Shown here one piece after another: positions 36,160 through 46,577 of a DNA stretch of 64,000 nucleotides. This stretch comes from Bidens hawaiensis. Lineage: Eukaryota; Streptophyta; Magnoliopsida; Asterales; Asteraceae. Below the pieces are notes generated by a model. The model was given only the letters and a program-made list of their open reading frames with translations, was not told the origin of the DNA and searched no databases. Position numbers and translations under genes: made by a program. How positions within the stretch are numbered: the first letter of the stretch is position 1; every line of letters starts with the position of its first letter. Location: positions 1 to 64,000 of the forward strand of contig JAIQDT010004220.1 of NCBI GenBank assembly GCA_021521415.1, given 5' to 3'.

Positions 36160-36597
36160 ATGAAAACCTGCGAGTTATGCAAATCTGAAGCCAAGGTCTA
36201 CTGCGACTCAGACCAGGCTAGCTTATGCTGGGCCTGCGACACTAAGGTCCATTCGGCCAACTTCCTCGTTGCTCGCCATTCCCGAATCCTTCTTTGCCGC
36301 GTGTGCCGGTCCACGACCCCTTGGACGGCTGCTGGCCAGAACCTGGGGCACTCGGCTGTCTCGATTTGTGATAAATGCGTTGCTAATGATGCTTCTGATG
36401 AAGATGAAGATGATGAAACTGAGCTTGATGTTGAAGATGATGATGAAGATGAGAATCAGGTGGTGCCTGGGGAGTATACTCCGCAAACTCCACCTCCGGC
36501 TGCGAGTTCGAGTTCTTCAGGGACGGATGATGAGGAATCTACGTGTGGTTCCGGTGGGTTTTTGAAGCGGAAACGTGGAAATGGAGATCTGTATTAG
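36160..36597 (+). CDS. B-box zinc finger protein, BBX28/BBX29-like
   Basis: A single-exon frame of 145 residues. Residues 4-40 form one canonical B-box: CELC, C15, D18, C23-X2-C26, H31 and H40 as zinc ligands. A degenerate Cys cluster follows (C46, C49, then TPW and SICDKC), as in Arabidopsis BBX28/BBX29. Residues about 77-100 are almost entirely Asp/Glu, then ENQVVP, Pro/Ser-rich sequence and a basic GFLKRKRG near the C-terminus. No CCT domain is present. BBX proteins of this group act in the nucleus by protein-protein contacts, BBX28 restraining photomorphogenesis with HY5/COP1. The exact orthology, and whether it is closer to the microprotein-like BBX30/31, needs a phylogeny. The length is shorter than Arabidopsis BBX28, but start and stop look genuine. 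No frameshift is seen. Confidence 0.9.
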   Translation: MKTCELCKSEAKVYCDSDQASLCWACDTKVHSANFLVARHSRILLCRVCRSTTPWTAAGQNLGHSAVSICDKCVANDASDEDEDDETELDVEDDDEDENQVVPGEYTPQTPPPAASSSSSGTDDEESTCGSGGFLKRKRGNGDLY

Positions 36598-38015
36598 GTA
36601 TTAATATTTGGAGTAAGACCCGATATAAATAAAAATAACTAGAGTAATTATTACTATAGATAGAATAGTGCTGTACAAATGGTCGCATAGGTCGAGGACC
36701 AACTAAACCGAGTAGTCGTAACTTTCTAATCGACTCGTTTAATGTCTTCTGCAACAACGTTATAAAATAATAAATTGTTAATAGTTTTGAACTACTACGA
36801 CATGAAATATAGTAATAATTAATTACTCTAAAGTTTTAAGCTACAACATAATTAAGGTAATGATAATAATAAGTTACTCTTTAAAATAATTACCATGGTT
36901 ATTTACATATTTTACACTTGTTTACTATTTGTATTTGACCGAATAAGGTAAAGCAAACTGTACACCAATAATAAATTGCAGTATTAACCTTAATTATTCT
37001 AGTTATTCTTACGTTTTTATGTTAAAAAATTATTTGTATTTAAATGGTGTTTGGGATTTCTTATTTTATTTCCTTATAATTTTCATTAAGTTAATAAGTT
37101 ACAAAAGTGTAATTGATGAGTTATGAAACTTTTCCTCAAAACAATTTAAGCAATCCTAAACAACTTATTACTTCTCAAAAAGTTTATAACTAATAAGTTG
37201 GTGAAAATAAGTAATCCCAAACACCCCCTTAATCCTAACACTTACGGTTTTTTTTTTATTGTAATTCAATACTTTATTATTATTTTTTTTTAAATTTCTT
37301 CAATCGCTTTCCTATGAATTGATGGCTGATTGTAACCTAAGGTAAATCAGGATGAGGTTGACTGTTTATTGGTGAAGTAAAATAAAAATCAGCGTGCGGA
37401 TTTTAAGGAAGCAAATGAAGGTAACTTCGGGATATTATATGATTTTCTACCTTCAAAATCTGAGGCGATGGGTGACAAACTGAAAACCAAAGATTACCGG
37501 AAAAAGATCTCAGGCGAGAGGACCGTTGGATTAGATTTAAACTCATCGGATTTGTAGTTGGTAGTAGAAAGATTCATGTGGTTTATTAACTTAACAATAC
37601 CAGAATATTATTAGTATCTATCCATATCTATTAGATGAACATAACCAGAGTTATTGGTACTAGGGGTTAGTTAGCTAAACATATTTATGAAGTTATTATT
37701 TTTTTTATAATTTGTTTGAATTTATTAATGATGACTGGTTTTGATTTGTTGATGCTCATAATTTGACTCTTGAGAATTCTCTTCGCTAATCCACTATTTC
37801 ACTTGATCTAGACGTGAATCAACTGCCATCTATCTACGAACCTTGGTTTCCGGTGATTGGATGGCTCGATTTTGATATGTAAGTGAGCGGTGGTGTGGTT
37901 TGAGCCACGAGCAGGTGTTGTGTACTTGTGTCACTTGTCTTAGACGCTTAGGTCCCTAGCATGTCGTGTATCAATTAAGCCCGCCGATCCTCCCAGACCC
38001 TGTCCCTGACCACAA
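36598..38015. other. Downstream region of the B-box gene, no gene seen
   Basis: AT-rich sequence with long A and T runs. Nothing codes convincingly. 37080-37230 contains AACTTATTA/TAATAAGTT inverted pieces ending near AATCCCAAACACCCCCTTA, which resembles a decayed PIF/hAT-type MITE edge. Confidence 0.35.
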
Positions 38016-38173
38016 TTAATGAGATGGCACTTCGGTTTTAAGATCTTGTACTTTAGCATTAAATTTGAAGTGGAAATATGGAAAACCCGATAGCTCTTTA
38101 CAATGTACCGTGTGCTCCCTGTATGAGTTTAAACATGCCTTGTGACAAACATGACATATCTCATCAATCGGGA
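38016..38173 (-). pseudogene. Fragment of a retroelement-type Cys/His domain
   Basis: On the minus strand the frame reads EICHVCHKACLNSYREHTVHC then KELSGF. The CX2C...HX4C arrangement with an EHTVHC-type end resembles the zinc motif that precedes a restriction-like endonuclease in some plant non-LTR reverse transcriptases. It is isolated and runs into unrelated codons on both sides. The assignment is from memory of the motif and is tentative. Confidence 0.35.
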
Positions 38174-38628
38174 ATAGAGAAATCATGAGGTGATAGTTAA
38201 GGGTAATATGATACTCCACTTGATACATATACTGGCCTAACCCTTCTATAAGAATAACAAGAAAATGTTGAACATATGATGCTTGTAGAAGCTCAAAAAT
38301 GACTTTTTGTTTACTGGTCGTGTCAAATTGTGACTCAATATTCATAAATTTGTAATTTATGTTCCTGAATTTTTTTGGTAAGATAATATTGGTCATACTA
38401 AAGTTTAACAAAAATCAAAGCTAGATAGTATTAGATAACCAACGTGTTAATCATGAAGATGGCTTAGTTTATGACAGGGCCGTCTTTGAGGCATGGCAGG
38501 GTAGTCGACGACCATAGGCCCGACACCCCGCTAGGCCCAAATTTTTTTTTTTTTAAAAAAAATTATATGTATTTTTATCAAAAACATGTGTATAATCAAT
38601 GTTTCAACACAATTACATAACCATTAGC

Positions 38629-38684
38629 TTGGTCTAATGGTAAAGGAGTGTGACATCTAACCAAAAGGTTGTAGGTTCTAGTCT
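38629..38684 (+). repeat. tRNA-like (SINE head-like) segment inside the hAT element
   Basis: TTGGTCTAATGG (38629-38640) fits an A box and GGTTCTAGTCT (38674-38684) a B box, about 33 bases apart as in tRNA genes. The same block, diverged, lies in the neighbouring element (39484-39539). It is not a working tRNA gene because no acceptor-stem pairing is visible. Confidence 0.5.
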
Positions 38685-38849
38685 TATTTGAGACAATTTT
38701 AAGCTTATTTTTATACAAAAGTTTTTTACACAACTTAAATCATAATTAATGTTTTTTACACAACTTAAATCATAATTATATAAGTTCATTTATAATTAAA
38801 TTGTTTAAACCCAACAAAATGTTTCTTTTACTTAAGGCCCAAAAAAAAA

Positions 38850-39118
38850 GTTCGTCTTTGAGAGCGGAGTCTAGGAAGGTTGCTAAGCATGAGACATCGT
38901 GTTTGGAGAATCAGCACGTGTTCATTCCATTTGTCTTCGACACTTTTGGATCCCTAGCTCCCGATGCGGTTCGCTTCTTGGAGCGGGTGCAGAAGGTGGT
39001 CCACAGTGACTCGCAGAGCCCGAGGAACCAAGGATTTATATTTAGTAGAATAGGCTTTGCGATTCAAAAGGGGATAGCAGCGCAGCTTGTTGCTCGCTTA
39101 CCCATTATCCAGATGTAG
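38850..39118 (+). pseudogene. Captured coding fragment (retroelement endonuclease-region-like) in hAT element
   Basis: About 90 codons with protein-like composition in otherwise AT-rich DNA: RKVAKHETSCLENQHVFIPF, FDTFGSLAPDAVRFL, FSRIGFAIQKGIAAQLVARL. The series resembles a conserved C-terminal region found in many predicted plant proteins, where it follows a Cys/His motif like the one at 38016-38173; I take it to come from a non-LTR reverse transcriptase with a restriction-like endonuclease. It has an ordinary stop after QM. No active residues can be assigned. It lies inside the hAT boundaries, so it was carried by the transposon. Confidence 0.45.
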
Positions 39119-39347
39119 TTCGGTTTGTGTTATATATAAAATGATCAATATTTTCTCTTTGGCCTAAATTTTTTTTCGTTTTTTCGGAGCAGGCTCTGGT
39201 TTATGATATTTATTTACATCAAAATATGGATAAAAATAAAGTCTTTAGTATCATATTTGAAATTGCAAAAACTTTATATATTAAAAGCCGTGAATAAAAC
39301 CAGGGATTCTTTTTCATACACCCATGTTTTGTAGTCATATATCCTTT

Positions 39348-39719
39348 CAGGGCCGGCCTTGGGCTATGGGAAAGGTGGTCGACCGTCATAGGCTCGAATT
39401 TTTTTTATTTTTTTTAAATTATTGTTTTTTATTAATTACAATATGTGCATTTAATGTTTAAACTCAATTGCATAACCAATAATTTGGTCTAGTGGCAAAT
39501 GGTATTACTCCCAACCAAAAGGTTGTGGGTTCTAATCTCATTTGACACATGTTTAATCCTATTTTTAAACAAAAGTTTTTTACACAACCCAAATTACAAC
39601 AAAGTAAACCCGTATAAAAATTAAATTGTTTAAACCTAAAGAAAACTTTTTTTACTTGAGGCTCAAAAATTTTTTCGCATTCGACCCAATTTTTTTTTGC
39701 TTTCTCGAAGCCGGGCATG
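39348..39719. mobile_element. hAT (Tip100-like) MITE, 372 bp
   Basis: Begins CAGGGCCGGCCTTGGGC and ends GAAGCCGGGCATG. The 8-bp TATCCTTT duplications lie at 39340-39347 and 39720-39727. It shares the GGCTCGAATTTTTT start region and the tRNA-like block with the 38475-39198 element, but lacks the captured coding fragment. It is a sister copy 149 bases downstream. Confidence 0.85.
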
Positions 39720-39727
39720 TATCCTTT

Positions 39728-42296
39728 TTTGCGGTAAAGTGCAGTTTATACGAAAGTAAACGACATTTTATCATGTTAATCTATTTGTTAATCTATGTAT
39801 TATATGTATGAGAACCGGCACCCATAAAACAGAACCACACGTTAAATAAAAAAAAACCCAGATATTTACATCAACTTGAAGAAATTAGTGAGGTTGCTGA
39901 AAGATTTACCTTATTAAAAGCATATTTGATTTGCGACCTTAGAAAATGTAGTGGGTGAGATTAAATATGATGGTCAAGGCACAATTTATAAAGTTGACTG
40001 ATGTATGGATAAGTGATTTGAGTGTTGATTTGGTTTGATGCTTTACATATTTTATTAATTAAATATCGGCTACCCAATATTATGATGCCTTCCAACTTCC
40101 AAACAATCAAGATATTTTGTTCATATAAAGTGTGGTTGATACTTGATAGGCACAGGATTAGAATTATTTTACTGATAATATAACACTTGTTCTATTGATA
40201 TTTAATTTTGAAAAGTTGATTTGTTTGAGAGTGGTTTATTTATTTGACTATTTATTTTTATTAATTAGGTATTAAACGGTTAATAATAAATCGAGAAACG
40301 ATCCAATAGTTTAATGAACCATCTATAAACTAATAACCGCGAATGTACGTGCGTTCATCATTTGTTTATGTTCATTTATTAAACTTTGTTAATGTTTGTT
40401 TATATATAGAGAACATGTATAGAATGAAAACCCATTTAATTTGAGAAACATATGAAACCCTATGTAACATCATTTTATTAAACACATGTAATATATGTTG
40501 TTCCGTTTAATTCAAAACATTAAAAAAAATAATGTTTCGTGATTCTTTTTTTACATTTTTTGTTAACTTTTACATATATTTTTAGAAGAAAGAAAAATAA
40601 TTCTTACTTTTATATTTTTTATTAATTTTAATTGTAGATCACAAGATTCTAACTTTAACTAAAAACATGTGGTTAAGAATGAGTTTTCATAGTTTATTCA
40701 ATTCGATCAAGTGAGTTTTTATTTTATTCGAACCATATACACACACATACAACTATACATGTGTGTTGATTGATGTTTGTTTGCATTCTTGTGTTTGTTT
40801 AACGTGTGAACTAACATGCATAAACAAACACAAAACTTAAATTTCTTAAGGAACATGATCACAAAACATACATATGCACTGTGTTTGTTTATTTGCCCGG
40901 ATAAAAATAAATGTACAAACATAGAAAAAAAAGCTCTATCATTGGTCGATAATTCTTATGCATAAAACAAAGCAATAGTTGGTTGAGCAAAATGGTTTGA
41001 GGTCCGGATTTTTGAAGCTTCGGTTAAAACATAGTAGAGATGTCATTTAGTTGTAGAACATATACATCGACATGTAATTGAACGAAGCACACTTTTATAA
41101 CTTATAACCATATCATACACCCAAGTCCCCAATATATATAAGCTCCGTTACTACAATTAGCGTAGCTCCGAATACTTCATGGTCTCCACGAACCGGATTC
41201 TAAACTATCTCTGAATCTATAACAATTTATTAGCTACACCTTGAAAAAAATTCAACCGGTTCCATCCGTTTGGTATACATTTCTTTCAACCAATCTTTCG
41301 GTCGGAAAAAAGGACTCAAAAGTCTACTAATTTGAGGTTAAGTGGTTGGGTTTGTCACTAAATATTTAAGGAGAAAGACTAGAAATTAAAAGGAAAGATG
41401 AGTGGAGAGAGATGGCTGGAGGCATGTGTGGCCATAAACTCAACATTCTCCCAACAACTTTAAAAACACCAAACTATTTATTAAAGATTATATGGTTGAT
41501 ATATGATGTTGTGTGACGATGACCTCTTTTCTTTTTTAATTGACAAAGACATGTTCTATTCAAAGGAGATGCACCGTGGACAATACTCATGTCTTGTTTT
41601 TTGTTTGTGGTGTACAAAACTAAAACTAGAATGGTCGCCTTAGAGTTGGGTCAATAATAATATGGTGTTTTGGAAGGTTCCGAATAAATTTGAGTGGATG
41701 AGAATGTAAACATGCATAATGACATGTACGATTATGGAAGACAAACATGCGACTAACTGTATAACCAACCCTTTTTGAATACTAAAACAAAGTCTTTAAA
41801 AACTATATTAAATTGATAGATTTTGGAGTCAAAACATAACTATACATGACCTGTTGGATTCGGCTAAGAACAAAATTAAAACTATAAAATTCATGGGTTG
41901 GGTCACTTATATTGTGGTGTTTTGGAAGCTTCTGCGTGACAAGAAATTTGAGTGGATGGCTGGATGCAAATGTAATTATGTAAACATACATAATGTCATG
42001 AACGATGGAAGTTAATAGGCTTTATTCTGAATTTGGATTTGTCAATTGTCATGGGTGTGAGCCCATTTGTTTAATCAACGGGATTCTGAGTTTCCGACAC
42101 ACCTTTTATTACTCTTTTAGAAATTCCAAGATAAAGAGTGTAAATGAGCCCTCAAGTTAAAGCTCCTAACGTTTACATGTCACACTAAACAAACAAATAG
42201 CGTATCAGCATGTAGATTGCCTAGCTACCAGATTTTACGGTTAATTTTTGGATTTGTACATCCAAAACAAACAAATAATATAATTAATTAACATCT
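39728..42296. other. Gene-free AT-rich region
   Basis: I find no gene in this 2.6-kb stretch. 40310-40930 is rich in GTTCAT, GTTTGTTTA and their complements, as in interiors of hAT MITEs, but no ends with target duplication were found. The remaining short frames lack protein-like composition. Confidence 0.35.
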
Positions 42297-42955
42297 AACT
42301 AGGGGAGGGGGGGGGGGGGGGGGAGGGTCATTTCTCCTCACACACCACATCCAATGGTGGTGTGTCACATCACCAACCCCAAATCCATCACATGTGATGG
42401 ATTTTACTAGGGGCGGTGGTGTGGTGTGATAACACACACCCTTGCAAACCCAAACCCACATCCCGATCACCACCACTGGACTTGTAAACCCACACCCACA
42501 CTGGACTCAGAATCCATAGACACCACCGAAGACACCAACAGGAATCACAGCTGGCGAAGAAGCAACGCAAAGCTCCGTCGAACAAGCAGCTTCCGGCGAA
42601 GGTGGCGTCACAGGCTAACGGAGTTTGAATGAACTTGAAGCCCTCCATCCCCAACGGCTACCTCAGAAGCAACTTCCGGCGAAGCAGGTTTCCGGCAAGT
42701 GGGTGTTGCAGATTTCTGGCGAAGCAGGTTTCCGGCATTTTCCGGCAACTACACCCCTCACCATTTAAAACCCTCCAACGGCTCCCTCCATCCCCAACGG
42801 CTCCCTCCTCGATAAACACCCATCACTTGCGTGATGGCTATCAGGCAACCAACCCCGGTCACGCGTGATCAATGACCGGCGGCGGTGTGCTAAGAGCCAT
42901 CACGCGTGATGGATGGCTCATCATGCAGTGCCCCGTGCGCCCTAAGAACACAAAA
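42297..42955. repeat. GC-rich repeat with G-tract and palindromes, probable DNA-transposon remnant
   Basis: Opens with a G-run of about 25 interrupted only by A (42302-42327). It contains a 20-bp palindrome at 42383-42402, a second (CCATCACGCGTGATGG) at 42897-42912, and repeated CTTCCGGCGAAG / GCAGGTTTCCGGC blocks (about 42580-42750). The flanks CTAGGGGAGGGG and GTGCGCCCTA could be decayed inverted ends. Composition differs sharply from both sides. Confidence 0.45.
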
Positions 42956-43654
42956 AAAGTCACATGGGACTCAATTCTAAGTATTATTAAAAGCATCAGT
43001 GTCCAAATAATTACAAAAGATGCTAAACAAATCAACCAACTTTCAAGTTTCAAAAACAAAACAGGAGACACGGGGGCGAGAAGTCATGTGATCAAGGGGT
43101 ATCTAAGTTTTGTAGGAAATGTTTACCTTTACTTGTGGTGTAGCCGTGTAGGGTTTAAGTTTTATGGTAGACACATGTGTAAATTTTGACAATAAAAGAG
43201 TTGGTGTGTGCTAGCCTTAAAATAAACACGAGCAAAAATTTGGGACCATTGGTACTTGGTAACATGTCCTTGAGATTTGAGTTGGAAGAATTAGATTGAG
43301 GTCCAAGAATCCAGGTTTAGAAATCTCCACAACAAACACAACTACGGTTATGGTTATAGAGAAAGAAATAAAAAAAATAAAAATAAAAAAAATTCGAAAT
43401 CCAATATCAACTGTAAAACTGTGTCTTAGACATGTTAAGTGCCCGTTACCCATTACACATAGCGTTTGCGGCTTTTGCACGAGTATTGGGTTTATACATT
43501 TTAGAATTTTATGTGGTTAAAAATTAATGATTTTGATAAATGTATTCATAATAACTAGTTCGGTTTCGAGTAATTGGGATGACATCACTAATATTATAGT
43601 CATCTCAAACCCACATTAGATCATTATCGTCAATCTTTGATATATATATATATA
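42956..43654. other. Gene-free spacer
   Basis: No gene recognised. Ends in a short TA repeat (about 43640-43653) directly before a Helitron-like terminus. Confidence 0.35.
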
Positions 43655-43682
43655 CTAGTTTTTATCCTCCGTATTACGGGGG
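43655..43682 (-). mobile_element. Helitron 3' terminus
   Basis: Minus-strand reading gives the hairpin CCCCCGTAATACGGAGG, then ATAAAAACTAG and T, a canonical Helitron 3' end (hairpin, short spacer, CTAG, host T). The 5' end could not be located. The sequence to the right does not match the family at 31.7 kb beyond the terminus. Confidence 0.55.
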
Positions 43683-43689
43683 CTGTTTT

Positions 43690-44043
43690 ACATTACTCGT
43701 TTCTCCGAGTGCATCTAATTAGTACTATCAACGAGTCCTTGGCTTATGGTGATTTGTTGAACCAGATTGGTTCGAATCTAGTTTTTCTAGTTATCTTTGT
43801 CTGAGATGGGGTAGGTATAGCCTTAATTTTTGGCCTTTAAATGTTAAATGCAAAAGGGGGGCTTGATTGGCTGGTGGCTGGGTTTAAGTGGACAACAATA
43901 TCGGCAATCGCGTTCAATATGTCGAGCTGTTTCTTATGTTTTGATAATGAATAATAATCTGGGATTTTGTTGTTTTTCACTTGGTTATGATCCTGTGTAG
44001 ATTTCTTTTTCAGGGACGAAAAAGGTTTAAGTTTGGGGATGTT
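43690..44043 (+). mobile_element. 3' internal remnant and polypurine tract of an Athila/Tat-like Gypsy element
   Basis: Non-coding DNA ending in AAGGTTTAAGTTTGGGGATGTT immediately before a TGATGTGG LTR start. This GGGACGAA...AAGTTTGGGG arrangement is the usual polypurine tract of plant Athila/Tat-type elements. The coding region and 5' LTR are absent to the left. Confidence 0.55.
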
Positions 44044-44062
44044 TGATGTGGTGTAAAACACA

Positions 44063-44412
44063 TGTCGGGTCCCTTCTTATGATGTTCGATTCGTCTCGGA
44101 TCTTAATCTATCATGTCATAACTCGCACAGATTAACGTGTTGACAAGAGAGTTAATGACGGGTTGCTGTATTTAGAAAGATATCCGTTTGATAAAGGCGG
44201 AATCAATAACAAACATACGGTTGCAATGAGTATTCAAAGATCAAAGGCACACACAGGATTCACTCAAAAGATTTCCATTTATATAACGTTAATCATATAA
44301 AAGGAGTAATCGATTTAGGGTTTATAAGGAATCCTCGGACAGCTGTTACACGCACAAAATATTCTCAATTAATGTGTCGTGTGTTATCCGTTTTTTGTGT
44401 CCTTCTCTCGTC
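44063..44412 (-). mobile_element. SIRE-like element, truncated 3' LTR
   Basis: Matches the first about 350 bases of 50133-51366 (TGTCGG start, TTAACGTGTTGACAAGAG, GGCGGAATCAATAACAAAC, AATCGATTTAGGG) and then passes into coding DNA of the element at about 44400. Its U3, TATA box and the polypurine tract are missing. ACACA at 44058-44062 is the target duplication. Confidence 0.85.
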
Positions 44413-44838
44413 TTTTTCCGTCTCATCTTTTTGCAGATAGAAAAGAGTCTTCAAATCCTCTTTCTCCAAAACATTAAAATCTGCTTCAGTCATCCCTCTC
44501 TTGTTTATCATTATGTTTCTTAGGATGCTGATCATTTCCTCATTCTCCCAAGGCATGAATGGTTCATCATCAGGTTTAACTTCAGGCTGTTCTGGCTGAG
44601 GGATTGGAGGTTGATCAGTTGTCTTTTCTTGTTCCATCTCCTTTTCCCTCACAGTCCTGAGTCTTCTTGTTCTTTTAGCAGGTGGCTCATCAGATGTTTC
44701 TTTTAAGATTGAGCTCTCAGTATAGACCCTTTTTAATTCTTTCTCTTTCCTTTTGGAATACTGGTCAAATACTGCCTCTTTACTCAGATTTCTTACAACC
44801 TCAGGCTTCATGCCTTTCTCAAGCAGGTATCCACACAT
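44365..44838 (-). pseudogene. SIRE-like large ORF, third fragment
   Basis: Same frame as the 44851-46563 frame, separated from it by one TAG at 44851-44853. The segment is Lys/Glu-rich with a basic patch (PPAKRTRRLRTVREK) and a hydrophobic-acidic region (EEMISILRNIMINKRGM). Its last codons run into the truncated 3' LTR and stop there, so the natural C-terminus is lost. No enzyme motif is visible. Confidence 0.65.
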
Positions 44839-44850
44839 ACCATCATATTT

Positions 44851-46563
44851 CTACTTTAATTCTTCCAATTCAACCTTATCATCCTGTTTTACAAACTTTT
44901 CTGAAACTATCTCTTTCTCACTGTTGTAAAGATCTTGAATTTGGTCAATAGTGTATTTTTTCAAGGTAGCTTCAAGATAGCCTCTAACTTTCAAATAAGT
45001 TTTATAATGCTCAACATTTTTCTTTCTCTTCTCAACTTTCTTTAATACTTCCTCTGCATTGATTTCAATGTTGCCTCTTTGAATATAAATCTTTTCTGCT
45101 TGAGGGGTCTCAGCAGTGGAGCTTGTACCAACTTTCTCTCCTCCTTGATCAGGGTTGTCGTCACCCTCTTCACCAGACTCCTCAAAGTCATCCTCCTCAT
45201 CATCTGATAAATCAATCATGGCATCTATTTTGGGTTCATCAGAGTCAGGATGCTCTGGTTCATCATCATTTTCATTTTTATCAGAAACATTAACATCAGG
45301 GACCCCTGGTAATTTTTCTCCTGGTTTCAGTGTTTGTAGGGGGATTGCCCTGATTGGTTCATCATCTTCTGGGGTCTCCACATAACATTTATTCTTTTCA
45401 TCCCATATACCCCTCATACCAGCTCTTTCAGCTTCAGCTTGCTCAGCAGATCTCTTCCTTCTTTGATAAAACTGTGCAAATCTTTCTGCTTTTGCAACAA
45501 ACTCTCCATGCATCTTGGATAGTCTTTCTTGCTTGTCATGGATAGTTTCTGTCTCTTCAGCTTGAGCAGCTTCTTCTTGTTCTGCAGCCTTTTCTGGTTC
45601 TTGTGTTTCAGCAGTTTGAACCTTTTGAGACCAACTTTCTTGTGGGTTTGTTTTCTGATTAGCTTTGACTTGCTCAGTCCACTTTCTTGAAGCCAGTACA
45701 TCCATGGCTTCACCAATCTCCTCAGGTATAATCATGTCAGTACTTAGATTTGTTGATGGTTCAGCAGTCTCAGATTGTTGCTCCTGAAACTTGCTGACCA
45801 CCCTTCCCAAAGAGTCATCAAACTCTTGATTTTTGTTCATATTTACCAAAATTTCAATCACCTCTTGATCTGCTACATCTTGAAATATCTCTTTTGCTAC
45901 ATTGGCTTCTTTGATCAATAGGTCCTGCTGTGCTAACTCTTCTTCTGTCAAGGAATGGGCAATTGCTTTCCTTTCCATTGATTCTTTAATAAGTCTTTCT
46001 TTCTCAGCAAGAGCAGCAGCAGCAGCAGTATCTACAAAGGATACATCCTTCTCAACATATACAATAGGTTCATCATCAGTTGCTAAACCTTTTCCCTTTT
46101 CTTTCCTTTTTCTCACCTCTTCTTCATCCTCTTGCTCATCACTTCCAAACTCATCAATCTCTCTAAATAAGTTTTCCAATTCAGAGTCATGCTCTACCCT
46201 CTTGGAACTAGCTTCTTGATCATCATTTGGCTCAGTGTGTTCTAGTTCCTCAGTAGCAGCATTCACATTTACATTCTCAACACTCATCTCCTCATCCATA
46301 ATCTCTGTCAATTCTTCTGTTAACACATTCTCATCATCATTGGTTACTTCTTCTCTCACATCCATTACAGATTCATCACTATCATCATACTCATTCATGA
46401 TCATCTTCAAACCATCAACATTTTCAACACTTACAGCATCAGGCATAATCACATCATTATCATCTATATTCTCCCCCTGTTTTGGGGCAGCTGAGGTCTT
46501 CTCAACCTCCTGCACCAGGGTTCGAATCATCAGTTCAGTATCAGCTAACCTTTTCAATAACAT
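44851..46563 (-). pseudogene. SIRE-like large ORF, middle fragment: acidic coiled-coil region
   Basis: 570 codons, extremely rich in Glu/Asp with long heptad-like stretches (AEKERLIKESMERKAIAHSL, EQAEAERAGMRGIWDEKNKC) and Asp/Glu runs (DLSDDEEDDFEESGEEGDDN). It follows the upstream fragment after a one-base frameshift near 46585-46600, seen because the open frame of this part extends upstream past its first ATG into sequence that also continues the previous coiled coil. It ends at TAG 44851-44853. It resembles the extra ORF that SIRE/Maximus Copia elements carry 3' of pol, often described as envelope-like; no signal peptide or fusion feature is seen here. Confidence 0.75.
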
Positions 46564-46577
46564 TTCATTTTCACTTG

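Larger units (their letters stand above)
38475..39198. mobile_element. hAT (Tip100-like) non-autonomous element with captured coding fragment, 724 bp
   Basis: Starts CAGGGCCGTCTTTGAGGC and ends GGAGCAGGCTCTG, a decayed inverted repeat of the CAGGGCCG type. Exact 8-bp GTTTATGA duplications lie at 38467-38474 and 39199-39206. Inside are a T-run after TAGGCCCAAA, a tRNA-like segment (38629-38684), a 26-bp direct repeat (near 38723 and 38749) and a coding fragment on the plus strand (38850-39118). It has no transposase. Confidence 0.85.

Noticed and set aside
38629..38684. Functional tRNA gene
   Set aside because: A and B boxes are present, but there is no paired acceptor stem or credible anticodon arm, and it lies inside a transposon.
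42426..42868. Plus-strand Arg/Ser-rich frames as genes
   Set aside because: They follow the repeated CTTCCGGCGAAG units of a GC-rich repeat and look like chance open frames.
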